In this document: piece after piece, positions 53,801 to 60,360 of the stretch
Position numbering within the stretch: the first letter of the stretch is position 1
Layout: each line of letters starts with the position of its first letter
Source: Apostichopus californicus
Taxonomy: Eukaryota; Echinodermata; Holothuroidea; Aspidochirotida; Stichopodidae
NCBI GenBank assembly: GCA_020650975.1
Contig: JAIPMN010000425.1
Location: forward strand, 5,139-69,138
Length of the DNA stretch: 64,000 bases
Direction: 5' to 3'
Notes under the pieces: generated by a model
Databases searched by the model: none
What the model was told of the DNA's origin: nothing
The model's input: only the letters and a program-made list of their open reading frames with translations
Translations under genes and position numbers: made by a program

Positions 53801-55540
53801 TATCATGACCGTTCATTATGATGCAGTCTAGGTTTGGATGAGTTCTGTTGTTTCCCTGTCACCCTAAAACTCATTATACAGAATGCAGGTTTTGAACCTG
53901 AACCCTTGTGAGTAGTTCATGACAGTTGAGTCTGGTGGATGCGAGACTGCCTGTCCGGGGAGGGGGGAGGGACGGGGAGCGTTGTATTTAGGCGTTTTCA
54001 ACGTTGGACTGCTTTCTGTCCACTCTACATATTTTCTTCCCCTTGCATGTGTGTATCATGGACAGGTGGGTGTATGTATGTGTGTGTGTATGAAAGTGAG
54101 CTTTTAACTTATATAGGAAACCTAAGAAATTTTGTCATTTAGTGCTAACCATGCAATGTGTTTCAATTCAAGTCATTTCCTTCTGTATATTCTGTTTTGC
54201 AACTTAGTATGTTTTTTTGAAGGAAATTCTCACAGATCAATGTTTCACTTTAATACTAGTCACATAAATTGGGGAATAGTTTACTCTTACGTGTGATTGT
54301 ATTTTTCCAAGATGAGCCACACTTTTAATTAAAGTCTGTAAAGTTCTCTGAGTGATTAAGTGTATCAAACAGATCTCTGTAGAAACTTTTTGATTTACAC
54401 TAATGGTGATTCAGTAGCCCACTCCATAAAAAGAAAAAGAAAAATTAATGGTGTCTAATTTTTGACAAATGTTTGACAAAATATTTTTTGATCATGATTT
54501 TTTAATTTAATTTTTTTTATTCCACCCTTTGTATCTTCTAGCTGAATTGGAGAAAGAGAAGGCCGCCCATGACCTTGTTAAGGAAGAATATAATCAACTG
54601 ATGAACGAGATGGAGAACGTATAAGCCACGACGACGCACCGCCTGGACCCACGTCGTCTTCTGTTACGTCAGATGTATTGGTTCAGTGTTTATCTTGTGT
54701 TAAACTAAGGCAAAAAAATCACTAGTTTAAAGGACTTTTTTGTATTGTAGGAAAGAGGCCTGCTGGACTGTGGAGTGAGTTTTTTAAAGTGTAGTTTACA
54801 AGCCACGTACGTATATATATACTAAGGACGATTCAAAAGAAACATATCTCAAATCTGAGGAAACGTCTCGTCCGATCCGGCCTGCACTTGTCGATGCTGC
54901 CGAGACGAAGTTGTAAAAACCAAAGAGGGAGAAAATTTGAAAAGGGAAAGTACTAAGGGGTGAGGGCCAAAAAAAATTTGGGAACAAGTCTGATGAAAAT
55001 CTTTCAAAAGGATGTTGGACATTGGAGCCTAGTCGAAAACTATTTCCCTTTCTATAAGGCGTGCATGTTTTAAGAAGTGATGAGGCCAATCTGTTGCCTC
55101 GGATGATAGGCTCCTTCGTTTGGATTTGTGGCTTGTAAACTGGCAGTCTCACTTGACAGGCTTCAGGTACGATGACGGTTCATATGTGTATTGCAAAACG
55201 TCAAAAAAATGATTTTAAGCCTCACAATTTTTTTTTTCTCTTTTTTTTTTCCCCCCACTTTTGTTTTTCAATTTTTATGAAAATGCTTCAATTTATCTAC
55301 TACCAGTGATCTTCTCTCCCTTTCTCTTTTTCTACCTTCTCGCTGTCTCTCTCTCTTCCTCTCTGAACACGACTCCTCTCCTGCCCCCCTCCTCCTCCCA
55401 CCTTGCTACTATTTTCATCCGTCTTGCGGCGCCATCTTCGAAACCCCATCTCAGACGAGCTGATGATCGAGAAGGAAAAAGTTCGCGAGATGACAGAAGA
55501 GATGGAACGTACCATTCAAGAGTTGAACTTCGAGGTGTGA
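8716..55540 (+). CDS. TPM: Tropomyosin gene, whole span (alternative isoforms)
   Basis: Tropomyosin is an alpha-helical coiled-coil dimer that lies along actin filaments and controls access of myosin and other actin-binding proteins. The exons found here line up with vertebrate tropomyosin residues 1-284 without gaps, and every splice phase is compatible. The coding parts are 8716-8829, 13284-13409, 21179-21301 (alternative start), 26541-26674, 32300-32345, 34703-34774 or 34984-35055, 39411-39481, 40489-40627, 41230-41299, then 54542-54624 or 55455-55540. Predicted lengths are 284/285 residues from exon 1a and 245/246 from exon 1b. The E/K-rich sequence with regular hydrophobic spacing fits the heptad pattern. 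It diverges clearly from the well-known mollusc and arthropod muscle forms. The number of paralogues in the genome is unknown from here. Confidence 0.95.
10330..11080. repeat. Diverged tandem repeat (~165-bp unit) carrying CRE palindromes
   Basis: Matching landmarks recur at a spacing of about 164-167 bp. GGTTCA-type sequence recurs at 10726, 10891 and 11057, GACCATGTAAG at 10763 and 10927, and CTAGTCTAC at 10785 and 10952. An earlier diverged copy lies at about 10436-10475. TGACGTCA is present in most copies: 10345, 10466, 10898, 11048 and 11064. The first full copy has lost it. A weaker relative is at about 11205-11235. Confidence 0.65.
10345..11955. promoter_or_regulatory. Cluster of six perfect CRE palindromes (TGACGTCA)
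   Basis: Perfect TGACGTCA octamers lie at 10345-10352, 10466-10473, 10898-10905, 11048-11055, 11064-11071 and 11948-11955. This is the consensus site of CREB/ATF factors. Only three others were noticed in the window (17548, 18711, 45569). Five of the six lie in the tandem repeat, so they may have spread by duplication. Whether they act as an enhancer for exon 1a or 1b is inference. Confidence 0.5.
13284..13409 (+). CDS. TPM: Tropomyosin exon 2 (residues 39-80, long isoforms)
   Basis: It encodes 42 residues starting VNDENKELQTRIKQLETE, the same length and position as vertebrate exon 2. Both ends are phase 0, with acceptor ttttcag and donor gtaggt. It would be used only with exon 1a, because exon 1b lies downstream of it. 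I found no second exon 2 variant like vertebrate 2a/2b. Confidence 0.95.
13433..13533. repeat. AT-rich TAGCTA/CTATAT simple repeat
   Basis: It consists of short palindromic units built from TAGCTAGC and TATATAGCTAG, starting 24 bases after the exon 2 donor. It could form local secondary structure in the pre-mRNA next to this splice site. Confidence 0.8.
15308..15575. mobile_element. Possible hAT-like non-autonomous relic
   Basis: CAGCGGCCCCAATACTTTT and nearby CACGACCCA, then CGCGACCCACC and GACCCACTTTTTGGTCGC, resemble the conserved ends of many hAT-type elements (CAGNGGTTCCCAAACTTTTT and GACCCAC). A clean inverted end and target duplication are not visible. The interior has a poly-C/CACCC run. 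Confidence 0.3.
21179..21301 (+). CDS. TPM: Tropomyosin alternative first exon 1b (short isoforms)
   Basis: It encodes 41 residues starting MSSVDGFRKKIQALRNEK and ending ERERAEK at a phase-0 boundary with a perfect donor (gtaagt). Joined directly to exon 3 it gives a product of 245 or 246 residues, the class of low-molecular-weight tropomyosins that lack exons 1a and 2. Vertebrate 1b exons start similarly with a non-conserved N-terminus followed by RRKI..L. Its position between exon 2 and exon 3 is the conserved place for 1b. A is at -3 of the start codon. It needs its own promoter just upstream. Confidence 0.9.
21302..26540 (+). other. TPM: Intron between exon 1b and exon 3, 5.2 kb
   Basis: No gene is seen. 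CpG becomes very rare (about one in 360 bases at 22321-22680, against 17 in 360 at 9421-9780), while TG, CA and TACAGTA-like words are common. It has a poly-T run near 25390. The acceptor before exon 3 (atcaacacag) has a weak pyrimidine tract. Confidence 0.7.
26541..26674 (+). CDS. TPM: Tropomyosin exon 3 (residues 81-125, constitutive)
   Basis: It encodes AEEEMANLQRKLQLTEEELSR and onward, closely matching vertebrate exon 3 (AEADVASLNRRIQLVEEEL). There are 44 full codons plus two bases (AG) of a split Arg, donor gtgaga. The motif LTEEELSRSEER is the conserved part. It is the first exon shared by long and short isoforms. Confidence 0.96.
27097..27135 (-). ncRNA. Hammerhead-like motif (minus strand copy)
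   Basis: Read on the minus strand, GCCT and CTGAAGA (27135 down to 27125), a GATCC stem II, and CGTC followed by AGGC (ending 27097) repeat the layout of the plus-strand copy. This copy is more diverged in the catalytic core and stem II. It is probably inactive. Confidence 0.45.
27227..27265 (+). ncRNA. Hammerhead ribozyme motif (plus strand)
   Basis: It fits the hammerhead core. Stem I is GCCT (27227-27230) with AGGC (27262-27265). The core CTGAAGA (27231-27237) matches CUGANGA. Stem II is GATCC (27239-27243) with GGATT (27249-27253), loop TGATA. GAAA follows at 27254-27257, then a minimal stem III and the cleavage triplet GTC ending at 27261. Such very short stem III hammerheads are known in Penelope-like elements and probably work as dimers. 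One extra base (A27238) sits at the base of stem II. Activity is unproven. Confidence 0.6.
27835..28310 (+). pseudogene. Decayed hAT transposase fragment (BED finger, ZBED-like)
   Basis: About 27860-27950 reads SKVWNSFQEV..SPVKCNFCGTLLQY, a BED zinc-finger start with the CxxC pair. In another frame 28030-28110 reads RLDDLIVKMVAKDVLPVSF followed by VEGDG, the conserved hAT/ZBED stretch before the catalytic domain. In a third frame 28165-28245 reads TTKYEERKAILQRN, then MAFCVRHD. At least two frameshifts and several stops separate these, so it is dead. Only the N-terminal part remains. Inverted ends were not found. Confidence 0.7.
32300..32345 (+). CDS. TPM: Tropomyosin exon 4 (residues 125-140, short exon)
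   Basis: After completing the split Arg it encodes QRKVLESRSAADDER, matching the start of vertebrate exon 4 (GMKVIESRAQKDEEK). It is only 46 nt long because an intron falls after residue 140. Vertebrate exon 4 continues to residue 164. Acceptor tctttccag, donor gtaagg, phase 0 at its end. Confidence 0.92.
32346..34702 (+). other. TPM: Intron 4 (exon 4 to exon 5a), 2.4 kb
   Basis: There is no coding sequence. It has a (CAGA)n microsatellite at 33402-33424, and poly-G runs near 32415 and 34551. The acceptor at its end (gtaaaatcacag) has a poor pyrimidine tract, as often seen at regulated exons. Confidence 0.75.
33402..33424. repeat. (CAGA)n microsatellite
   Basis: About six CAGA units in intron 4. 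A similar tract is at 51276-51292 in intron 8. Confidence 0.9.
34703..34774 (+). CDS. TPM: Tropomyosin alternative exon 5a (residues 141-164)
   Basis: It encodes 24 residues, MSELETQVMSSKTSL then EDSDRKYDE, matching vertebrate residues 141-164 (MEIQEIQLKEAKHI then AEDADRKYEE). Both ends are phase 0; the donor is gtatca. It shares 13 of 24 residues with exon 5b, so the two are duplicates and probably mutually exclusive. Including both would add 24 residues, which is not a multiple of seven and would disturb the heptad register. Confidence 0.92.
34775..34983 (+). promoter_or_regulatory. TPM: Short intron between 5a and 5b with pyrimidine-rich repeat
   Basis: This 209-nt intron has a long T/C-rich tract with TTTTTCGTTCCATTCTTTTA repeated twice in tandem (about 34846-34895), then a CTCCCCCTCCC stretch. 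AACTAAT at 34945-34951 is a good branch-site candidate about 35 nt before the acceptor. Such tracts are typical binding places for PTB-like splicing repressors. The branch site is about 175 nt from the 5a donor, so simple steric exclusion is unlikely to enforce the choice. Confidence 0.5.
34984..35055 (+). CDS. TPM: Tropomyosin alternative exon 5b (residues 141-164)
   Basis: It encodes 24 residues, INDLETKVSATKEAS then EDSDRKFDE, phase 0 at both ends, acceptor tgcgtcgccag, donor gtacca. It differs from 5a at 11 positions, mostly conservative at core positions and with more charge change at the surface. This would give isoforms differing in one actin-binding period. A purine-rich GGGAGG tract starts about 20 nt after it (35076-35130) and may act in splicing. 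Confidence 0.92.
35604..35771 (-). CDS. Candidate minus-strand terminal exon, unrecognised
   Basis: A GC-richer island on the minus strand reads GHARRDGHAKNTAIKNIVSS then VKDRRGSHLGCDAYVRLIRR and ends LEDGNDDSMAADPRC before a stop. It is preceded by a sequence resembling a splice acceptor (ttttttccaaaag). Balanced amino-acid use and composition unlike the AT-rich surroundings suggest coding origin. It could be a nested gene's last exon, a retrocopy or a transposon piece. I do not recognise the family and see no companion exon. Confidence 0.25.
   Translation of the reverse strand, partial: GHARRDGHAKNTAIKNIVSSVKDRRGSHLGCDAYVRLIRRLEDGNDDSMAADPRC
36988..37032. repeat. Three tandem copies of a 15-bp unit
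   Basis: CTTCTTCCAAAGGCG is repeated three times without a mismatch at 36988, 37003 and 37018. The perfect identity points to a recent expansion. Confidence 0.9.
37713..37752. repeat. (GAT)n microsatellite
   Basis: An interrupted run of ATG/GAT units. Translated either way it gives spurious Met or His runs, which are not coding. Confidence 0.9.
39411..39481 (+). CDS. TPM: Tropomyosin exon 6 (residues 165-188)
   Basis: It encodes ASRKLTVTEEELARSEERSA then AFE, matching vertebrate exon 5 residues 165-188 ([20 protein letters not shown]). It has 23 codons plus two bases (AG), acceptor ctgactctag, donor gtaaga. RKL and the EEELARSEER block are the conserved features. Confidence 0.95.
39482..40488 (+). 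other. TPM: Intron 6, 1.0 kb
   Basis: It starts with a CACCC/poly-C run (39490-39512) directly after the donor and has a poly-G run near 40328. No coding content is seen. Confidence 0.8.
40489..40627 (+). CDS. TPM: Tropomyosin exon 7 (residues 188-234, fused)
   Basis: It completes a split Ser and encodes SLSQMKEELHQLHNNVKSLE, AQEEK, then FTENEEMYEKKVRDLEDKLK and V. This corresponds to vertebrate exons 6 and 7 together (KCAELEEELKTV..NNLKSLEAQAEK and YSQKEDRYEEEIKVL). No intron separates the halves, and no second version of residues 189-213 was found, although vertebrates have 6a/6b there. The common vertebrate Cys190 is Leu here. Acceptor gatcgacag, donor gtaagt. Confidence 0.94.
40628..41229 (+). 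other. TPM: Intron 7, 602 bases
   Basis: Nothing is recognised beyond short purine-rich stretches. It ends in a normal pyrimidine tract (ttgatttccttccgtag). Confidence 0.85.
41230..41299 (+). CDS. TPM: Tropomyosin exon 8 (residues 235-257)
   Basis: It encodes AEDRADIAEESLKSLKTSLD then QLE, plus the first base G of residue 258. It matches vertebrate exon 8 ([20 protein letters not shown] then DLE). The donor gtttgt is weak. It leads into a 13.2-kb intron and then the alternative C-terminal exons, which fits regulated splicing. Confidence 0.94.
46907..47000. repeat. 47-bp tandem duplication
   Basis: CTTTTTATAAACTGTCAAAC and the following 27 bases occur at 46907 and again at 46954 with one difference (G to T). 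It is a young local duplication with no gene. Confidence 0.9.
49092..49171. repeat. 40-bp tandem duplication
   Basis: GTCTGGTCATCGCTATGTAG and the next 20 bases repeat at 49132 with a few substitutions. A 15-bp duplication (AATGGTGGGAGCTTT) lies nearby at about 48830-48861. Confidence 0.85.
54542..54624 (+). CDS. TPM: Tropomyosin alternative last exon 9a (residues 258-284)
   Basis: With the G from exon 8 it encodes AELEKEKAAHDLVKEEYNQL then MNEMENV and a TAA stop, 27 residues like most vertebrate last exons. Acceptor tttgtatcttctag. The C-terminus forms the overlap with the next dimer, so the choice of 9a or 9b should alter cable formation and troponin or tropomodulin contacts. No AATAAA is seen before exon 9b, so its 3' UTR may run on through the 9b region. 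Confidence 0.9.
55230..55454 (+). promoter_or_regulatory. TPM: Long pyrimidine tract before exon 9b
   Basis: About 220 bases are very rich in T and C, with TCTCTCTCTCTTCCTCTCT and CTCCTCCTCCC stretches, ending in atctcag at the 9b acceptor. Repeated CU motifs are known PTB/nPTB sites. In vertebrate tropomyosin genes such tracts control muscle-specific exons. The role here is inference. Confidence 0.5.
55455..55540 (+). CDS. TPM: Tropomyosin alternative last exon 9b (residues 258-285)
   Basis: With the G from exon 8 it encodes DELMIEKEKVREMTEEMERT then IQELNFEV and a TGA stop, 28 residues, one more than usual. The DEL..EKEK start resembles the muscle-type last exon of arthropods and molluscs (DELVHEKEKYK) and vertebrate 9a (DELYAQKLKYK). 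So 9b may be the muscle form and 9a the cytoplasmic one; this is a guess from the motif only. Confidence 0.88.
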
Positions 55541-57376
55541 TGATACCATCCTCCTCCTCGGTGGATATTCGTCTCGTCAATTCTATTGTTTCGTCTCTTT
55601 TTGTCCCCGTGCTGGTTCCGGTTCCGTTCCCCGACATGTTTCGGGGGGTCTCCTCCAACGAGCTGAATGTGGAGGGAGAATGTGTCACTTTTTAATGACC
55701 CCATGAACGTTGTTTATTTCTTGTTGTGTGTCGCGCTTATTACCCCTCCCCCAACCCCACCCCCCCAAAAAAAAATGAAAAATGACTAGGGCTGATTCGA
55801 AGCTAGATTAGAGTGAGCGATCCTCAAATTGAGAGGTCTGTATTGTTGTTGGTAACAGAAAATTTAACGTCAATTTGCTGAAACCAAAATCGAACAAGAA
55901 ATAATTGGAAGGGAAAAAAAATGGAATCTTTTTTGCAATCGACACTCTTGTAATTTTGATGAATATTTTTTTACTCATTGTGTAGCATAGAGATTGTCAA
56001 GGGTCAAACAGCTTCCGATAGTTATTCTCTAGTTTTTCTTGACTCCTCTCAGATGATAGACAATTGTTAGTTTGTGATTTTTAGCTTGTGTGCGTGTGGA
56101 AGGAAAAGCAAGTAGCAGGGCTTATCTCTCTGCCGACCATTTTTGGGAACTTTTTGGGTCGTGCAGGATCAGGTCACATTAGTTTCTTTCCTCTACACAT
56201 GTTGCCCCCTATTCTCTCCAACCCCAATTTGTTGGGAGGACAAAGAGAGTCGCTTTCGAAATGGTTTTCGTTTTTCTTCTACTAGATCCTACTACCAACT
56301 TTGCCTTTTTTACTTTCTGTATTTTTTTTTTTTTTCATTTATTTATTGAGTTCAAATAATTTTTAAAACTGCGCATGACTGTAATAATGAGAAGGAAATT
56401 AATAGCATTAATATAAAACATGTATGGAAAAAAAATGCAAATGTTGCATCGTTAATTTTTTTTTTCATTTCTTTTCCTTTTGAGTGCATTTTGCTTGAGA
56501 AAAGGTTTAAAAATTGGATATAGTTAGTCGATAATAATAATAATAAATAATAAAAAATTGCTTGTAAGGTTGTAAAATTGATCACTGAAAACCAACTAAT
56601 GCATGTCTTGATTTATAATTATGATTTTTTTATTCTTCTTGTCTTTACATTTGGCTAGGTAATCAAGAAATGTTTTTTTTTTTTTTTCTATATAGGTGTT
56701 GTATGTATTTAGTGAAGTGTATACAATAATCAGTATCATGGTGGTGGTGGTGGCATTTTAGCTGTGTATGTATTTTTTTTTTTTTTTAAGTTTGCTCTTC
56801 CATACAGAACAGGATTTTTGAAATATCACAAAGATTTGATAATTTGCTTGTCGACGGCGTGATTGGATCGACAAAAGGCAGTGTCTAACTTTATCGTAAT
56901 GTGATGATGTAAGAGGCAACGAGAATTGAGTGTAGCAAAGAAATGTCAAATAGTCAAATTTGTCTTTGTTTCGTTTGCTATTTATATTCTTTCTTATTTC
57001 CCATGGATAAATTACACAGCACCCTATCATGTTACCATCATAAAATTACACGGATCTAGAGTATCCCTGAATTTTGCAACGGTTGGGGGCTGGTTGCTCT
57101 GTGATCGACCTCAACTAGGGTCAAAGGTCACTCGATCTTTCATCACCAAATTTTACGGCTGTTTCACAAAAGAACGAAGCAGTTTTCTGATCTCATATTG
57201 AGGATCTGGCGGAAACAGCCGAACCCAAAGAAAAACAAAAGTGGTATTGTTTTTTTCTTCTGTACGCCAAACTTTGTCTGCGGTGAGAGATGGCAACCAG
57301 CCCCGGGTGATGATGATGGCTATCTAAGTATTAATTGCTCAGAATTGTCGGCTTTAGTTGGGATCAAGTGTGCCTG

Positions 57377-57377
<1 letters not shown>

Positions 57378-57404
<27 letters not shown>
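57378..57404. repeat. 27-base A homopolymer
   Basis: An uninterrupted A run in the tropomyosin 3' region. It could cause internal priming in poly(A)-selected libraries and a false transcript end. Confidence 0.9.
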
Positions 57405-57408
<4 letters not shown>

Positions 57409-57513
57409 CTCTGTGCTTATTTTCTTTCTCTTATCTTCTTCGATGTTTTTCCCCCTAGAGAGATGACAATTTATTACTGCTGTGAGTGTTTATAATATCA
57501 TGAAGCAAAAAAA

Positions 57514-57531
57514 AATAAATAGAAAAATAAA
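57514..57531 (+). promoter_or_regulatory. TPM: Two AATAAA polyadenylation signals
   Basis: AATAAA occurs at 57514-57519 and 57526-57531. Another is at 57813-57818, followed by a T/G-rich stretch (about 57824-57835), the usual downstream element. Either site could end the tropomyosin mRNA. Confidence 0.45.
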
Positions 57532-58239
57532 TGAGAAAACAATCCAGCGGTGTATTAATTAGTGTTTACAAAACTGGGTGGACTTTCCTCACCGTAGATA
57601 TTAAGAAATGATAATCAGTTTTGCTATTAAACATATAGACTACTAGGGTGAATTCGGTCCTTCATCCCTGCCCTTCCCTTCATCCCACCCCCACCCCAAA
57701 GAAGAATTGTCCCTGCAACCTCTTTTACACCTTTAATCTGATCATGTGCGTTATCGGAGAATTCATCAAGTACTGCGTAGTAGTGTTCAAACCAAGACTA
57801 AAATTTGATCAAAATAAAGCATTCTCCTTGTGTTTCCATCATTCAGGGGCCAGATTGGTGGGGGGGAGGGGGAGGGGGGTCTACAATCACTACTGTACTG
57901 TAGAACTCCTGTACTGCAGAACTCGACAAGACGTGTCCCTCTTTGTCAACCACAAGTACGCAACGAGCAAACAACACGATAACCTGCTTGACTTTTTGAA
58001 CCAACAATTCACAATTATGCAAGATTTCAATTTTTGGCAGCTCACTATGCAAGATGATTATTTACACTACAGCTTTTATGATATTTACAAAAGGCCAAAC
58101 ATTTGGGGCAGATTTCACATATTGTAAATCAATAATGAATGTCTATACAGCTGTATGATAAGTGCTTCAGTGTGCAATGTTAGCTGAAGCATTTGTCATA
58201 TGATGTGGTAAACAGTTACACGTCCAAATTGTGAAAGAA

Positions 58240-58500
58240 TCACTCTTTTTCAGGAATTTCCATCAAAAATTTTTCCATTTTTGGAAATGGAACGAACAAC
58301 TGAGTGATGCTGAAAGTGAAGCCACCATCCCTTGTCAGTTGGTAAAATCTATTTGGTCTCAAAATCGAGTGCGACAAAAGATACAATAGTCCATGTGAAA
58401 ACTTGTGCAAGAAAAAAGGTCTAATGCCGGTAATATGACCTAGTTTCGAATGAGGTGTAACAGAAGTGTTAGACACCACCATCGATCCCAGAAAGTACAC
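58240..58500 (-). pseudogene. Possible Roco/COR-type fragment B
   Basis: The minus strand reads SVTPHSKLGHITGIRPFFLH, then KFSHGLLYLLSHSILRPNRF, then YQLTRDGGFTFSITQLFVPF and MEKFLMEIPEKE. The pattern FF..F..GLLYLLS..LR...FYQ resembles the second half of COR domains (lPxGLFxRLLxRLLR), as found in Roco proteins and NLR-like families expanded in marine deuterostomes. Its upstream end lies in the duplicated segment. No full gene is visible. Fragment A lies upstream on the same strand. Confidence 0.3.
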
Positions 58501-58785
58501 ACAGCTTGCTACCGTTGCTAATTAGACACTAGTGTACAGTCAGTACATACCAGCTGCGGTCAGTACCCACAGCATAGTATACAAACAATACAGCGATGGA
58601 CATCTCAGGTCCAGCTAAAGATAACAATTAAGCCGATTTAAACAAAGATAACAATCACGTTTCATTTCTGTCTGCATTTTGTAGCGACACGAACAAAACG
58701 TCACTTGCAAGCAACAGAAAGTTAACTTTTTCAGATGGCCGCATGCGGTTTGGGGAGAGTCTGCAATGCCTTCAAAATGAAGATA
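58420..58785. repeat. Duplicated segment, copy 1
   Basis: It closely matches 60030-60360 in the same orientation. Shared blocks include TGCCGGTAAT, TAGACACCACCATCGATCCC, AGACACTAGTGTACAGTCA, CAGCGATGGACATCT and GTTAACTTTTTCAGA. The estimated identity by eye is around 80 percent with small indels. The ends are not sharp. No terminal repeats were found. Confidence 0.75.
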
Positions 58786-58799
58786 TGGATCCAGTCATC

Positions 58800-59594
58800 C
58801 TCCCTATGTTGTTGATATTTCCTCAGCAGTAAAATCATTACTGTATGTGACAAATTATTTGTTGAGACTTGAATAAAAATTAAATAAATGGAACAAATTT
58901 ATTAAAAATTAAAGTGCTTAGCATTTACACAGAAACAAACTACAACACCACAATAAAAGAAAAGAAGATAGTTTGTGATATTTTCAATGATTTTTTATGA
59001 TTATTTGGTGATATTTAACAAAATCCTGACAGAAAACCTGATATGTATAAAACACAACAAAGGGTAACTTAATTTATACATGTTAGGTTCTATTCTTTTA
59101 CACTCAGTGTGGTTACACACACATAAAATAAAAGTAGAAAAACAAAAATCAGCTAGACTGCATTCATAGTATGGTATGTCGCTAGGGTTTGTAGATGACT
59201 TCAATAACCAGGATTTTCTAAATGTTATTAAATATTGATAGTGAAAATGCTTTCATTACCAAAGTTCTTGATTAAACCAACCAACCCAAGGAGGAACTAA
59301 AATACAATAAAAAAAATATTTGAAAGGAAAAAAAAGTTTATGAAGGAATTCATTTCTATCCTACAAGCTTGTATCAACTTAAAACAACCCTGAAATTCGA
59401 GAAAGCAAGTCTGTTATAACATTGCTTACTGACCTTTGACCCAAATCGAAATCCCATAACCACAGTTCCTGAAAATCATACGAGACGGAAGAGGAAATGC
59501 AGAAGCGGGCAAGTACTGCAACCTGTTAAGAATGGGCAGCACCTTTGTGAGGGGACATGAGAATTCATTTCGAAAAGTGAAAATTCAATATCGA
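58800..59594. other. Intergenic AT-rich stretch
   Basis: I see nothing recognisable here: no coding frame with motifs, no repeat ends and no RNA gene. Confidence 0.6.
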
Positions 59595-59909
59595 TCATAT
59601 TTCTTCGTCATAGCAACGCAGATAGACTACTTCAACAATCTTCATCAATATTTGGCAAAGTGCACAAACAAGGACTGAGGGCAACAAAAAAGTATTTTCA
59701 CCGGTCGGACTGATAACACCGAAATCGAGGAGAGAATTAATAGTTCGGATGGTACCCGATTTATTCACAGAAAGCAGATGACCCCCTAAATGCAGCTGTA
59801 TTGTAATCAGTTTACACTGTAGAGAAATAGCTTTCGAAATTTTCATCACAGCCAACTCGTCTTGATATGACCTTAGCCCTAGAACGGATATTAGCAAGTA
59901 GCTCACCAA
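59595..59909 (-). pseudogene. Possible Roco/COR-type fragment A (winged-helix part)
   Basis: The minus strand is open for 104 codons and includes SGTIRTINSLLDFGVISPTG then ENTFLLPSVL. The pattern LL..FG.I......F.LPS.L is typical of the winged-helix half of COR and related STAND proteins. Fragment B, a possible second COR half, lies about 1.1 kb downstream on the same strand, in the right order. No splice sites could be fixed and both ends are open, so pseudogene, exon or chance are all possible. Confidence 0.3.
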
Positions 59910-60029
59910 ATGGATTTAGGTGTTTTTTTATAGTGCCCGGTGTAAGACACTGCTGCCTCTCAAAAGTTGTATTTCACAAAAGGCAGGAGTTAAAACATAT
60001 TAAAGGGTGTGAAGACTCGCGCACAAAGA

Positions 60030-60360
60030 AAGGTCTCATGCCGGTAATCTGACCTAGTTTTGGAATGAAGAGTAACAGAAGTGCTAGACACCACCATCGA
60101 TCCCAGAAAATACACACACAGCTTGCTACTGTCGGTAATTAGACACTAGTGTACAGTCAATAATTACAGCTACGGTCAATACCCACAACCCAGTGTATAT
60201 AGCAGCGATGGACATCTAAGGTCTAGATAAAAGATAACAAGGTTTCATTACTGTCTACATTTTGTAGCGACAAGAAGAAAACTTCACTTGCAAGCAAAGA
60301 AGAGTTAACTTTTTCAGAGCGCTGCACGCAGCTTGGGGCGAGTCTTAAATGCCTTTAAAC
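60030..60360. repeat. Duplicated segment, copy 2
   Basis: It is the partner of 58420-58785, about 1.6 kb away and in direct orientation. On the minus strand it carries a frame-broken relative of the start of fragment B (SVTLHSK). This fits a tandem duplication of a minus-strand exon plus upstream sequence. Confidence 0.75.

Larger units (their letters stand above)
41300..54541 (+). other. TPM: Intron 8, 13.2 kb
   Basis: I found no further tropomyosin exon here. It contains GTTTCAACAAA repeats (41720-41815), an inverted repeat GGCGAG/CTCGCC around a T run near 43201, a CRE octamer at 45569, tandem duplications of 47 bp (46907-47000) and 40 bp (49092-49171), a (CAGA)n tract at 51276-51292, and many poly-G/C runs (41569, 44262, 48107, 51781). 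Poorly conserved alternative exons could be missed in so long an intron. Confidence 0.7.
55541..57831 (+). other. TPM: Tropomyosin 3' untranslated region (extent inferred)
   Basis: No coding exon is recognised after 9b. The stretch is AT-rich with T runs, a GGT repeat near 56741 and a 27-base A run at 57378-57404. Several AATAAA signals occur (57514, 57526, 57813), so the mRNA end could lie anywhere from about 57.5 to 57.85 kb. The open frame at 57648-58127 overlaps this end and shows no family motif. Confidence 0.45.

Noticed and set aside
57648-58127. Open frame of 159 codons after the tropomyosin 3' UTR
   Set aside because: The sequence lacks any family motif and spans a likely poly(A) signal and a poly-G/GGGAGG run.
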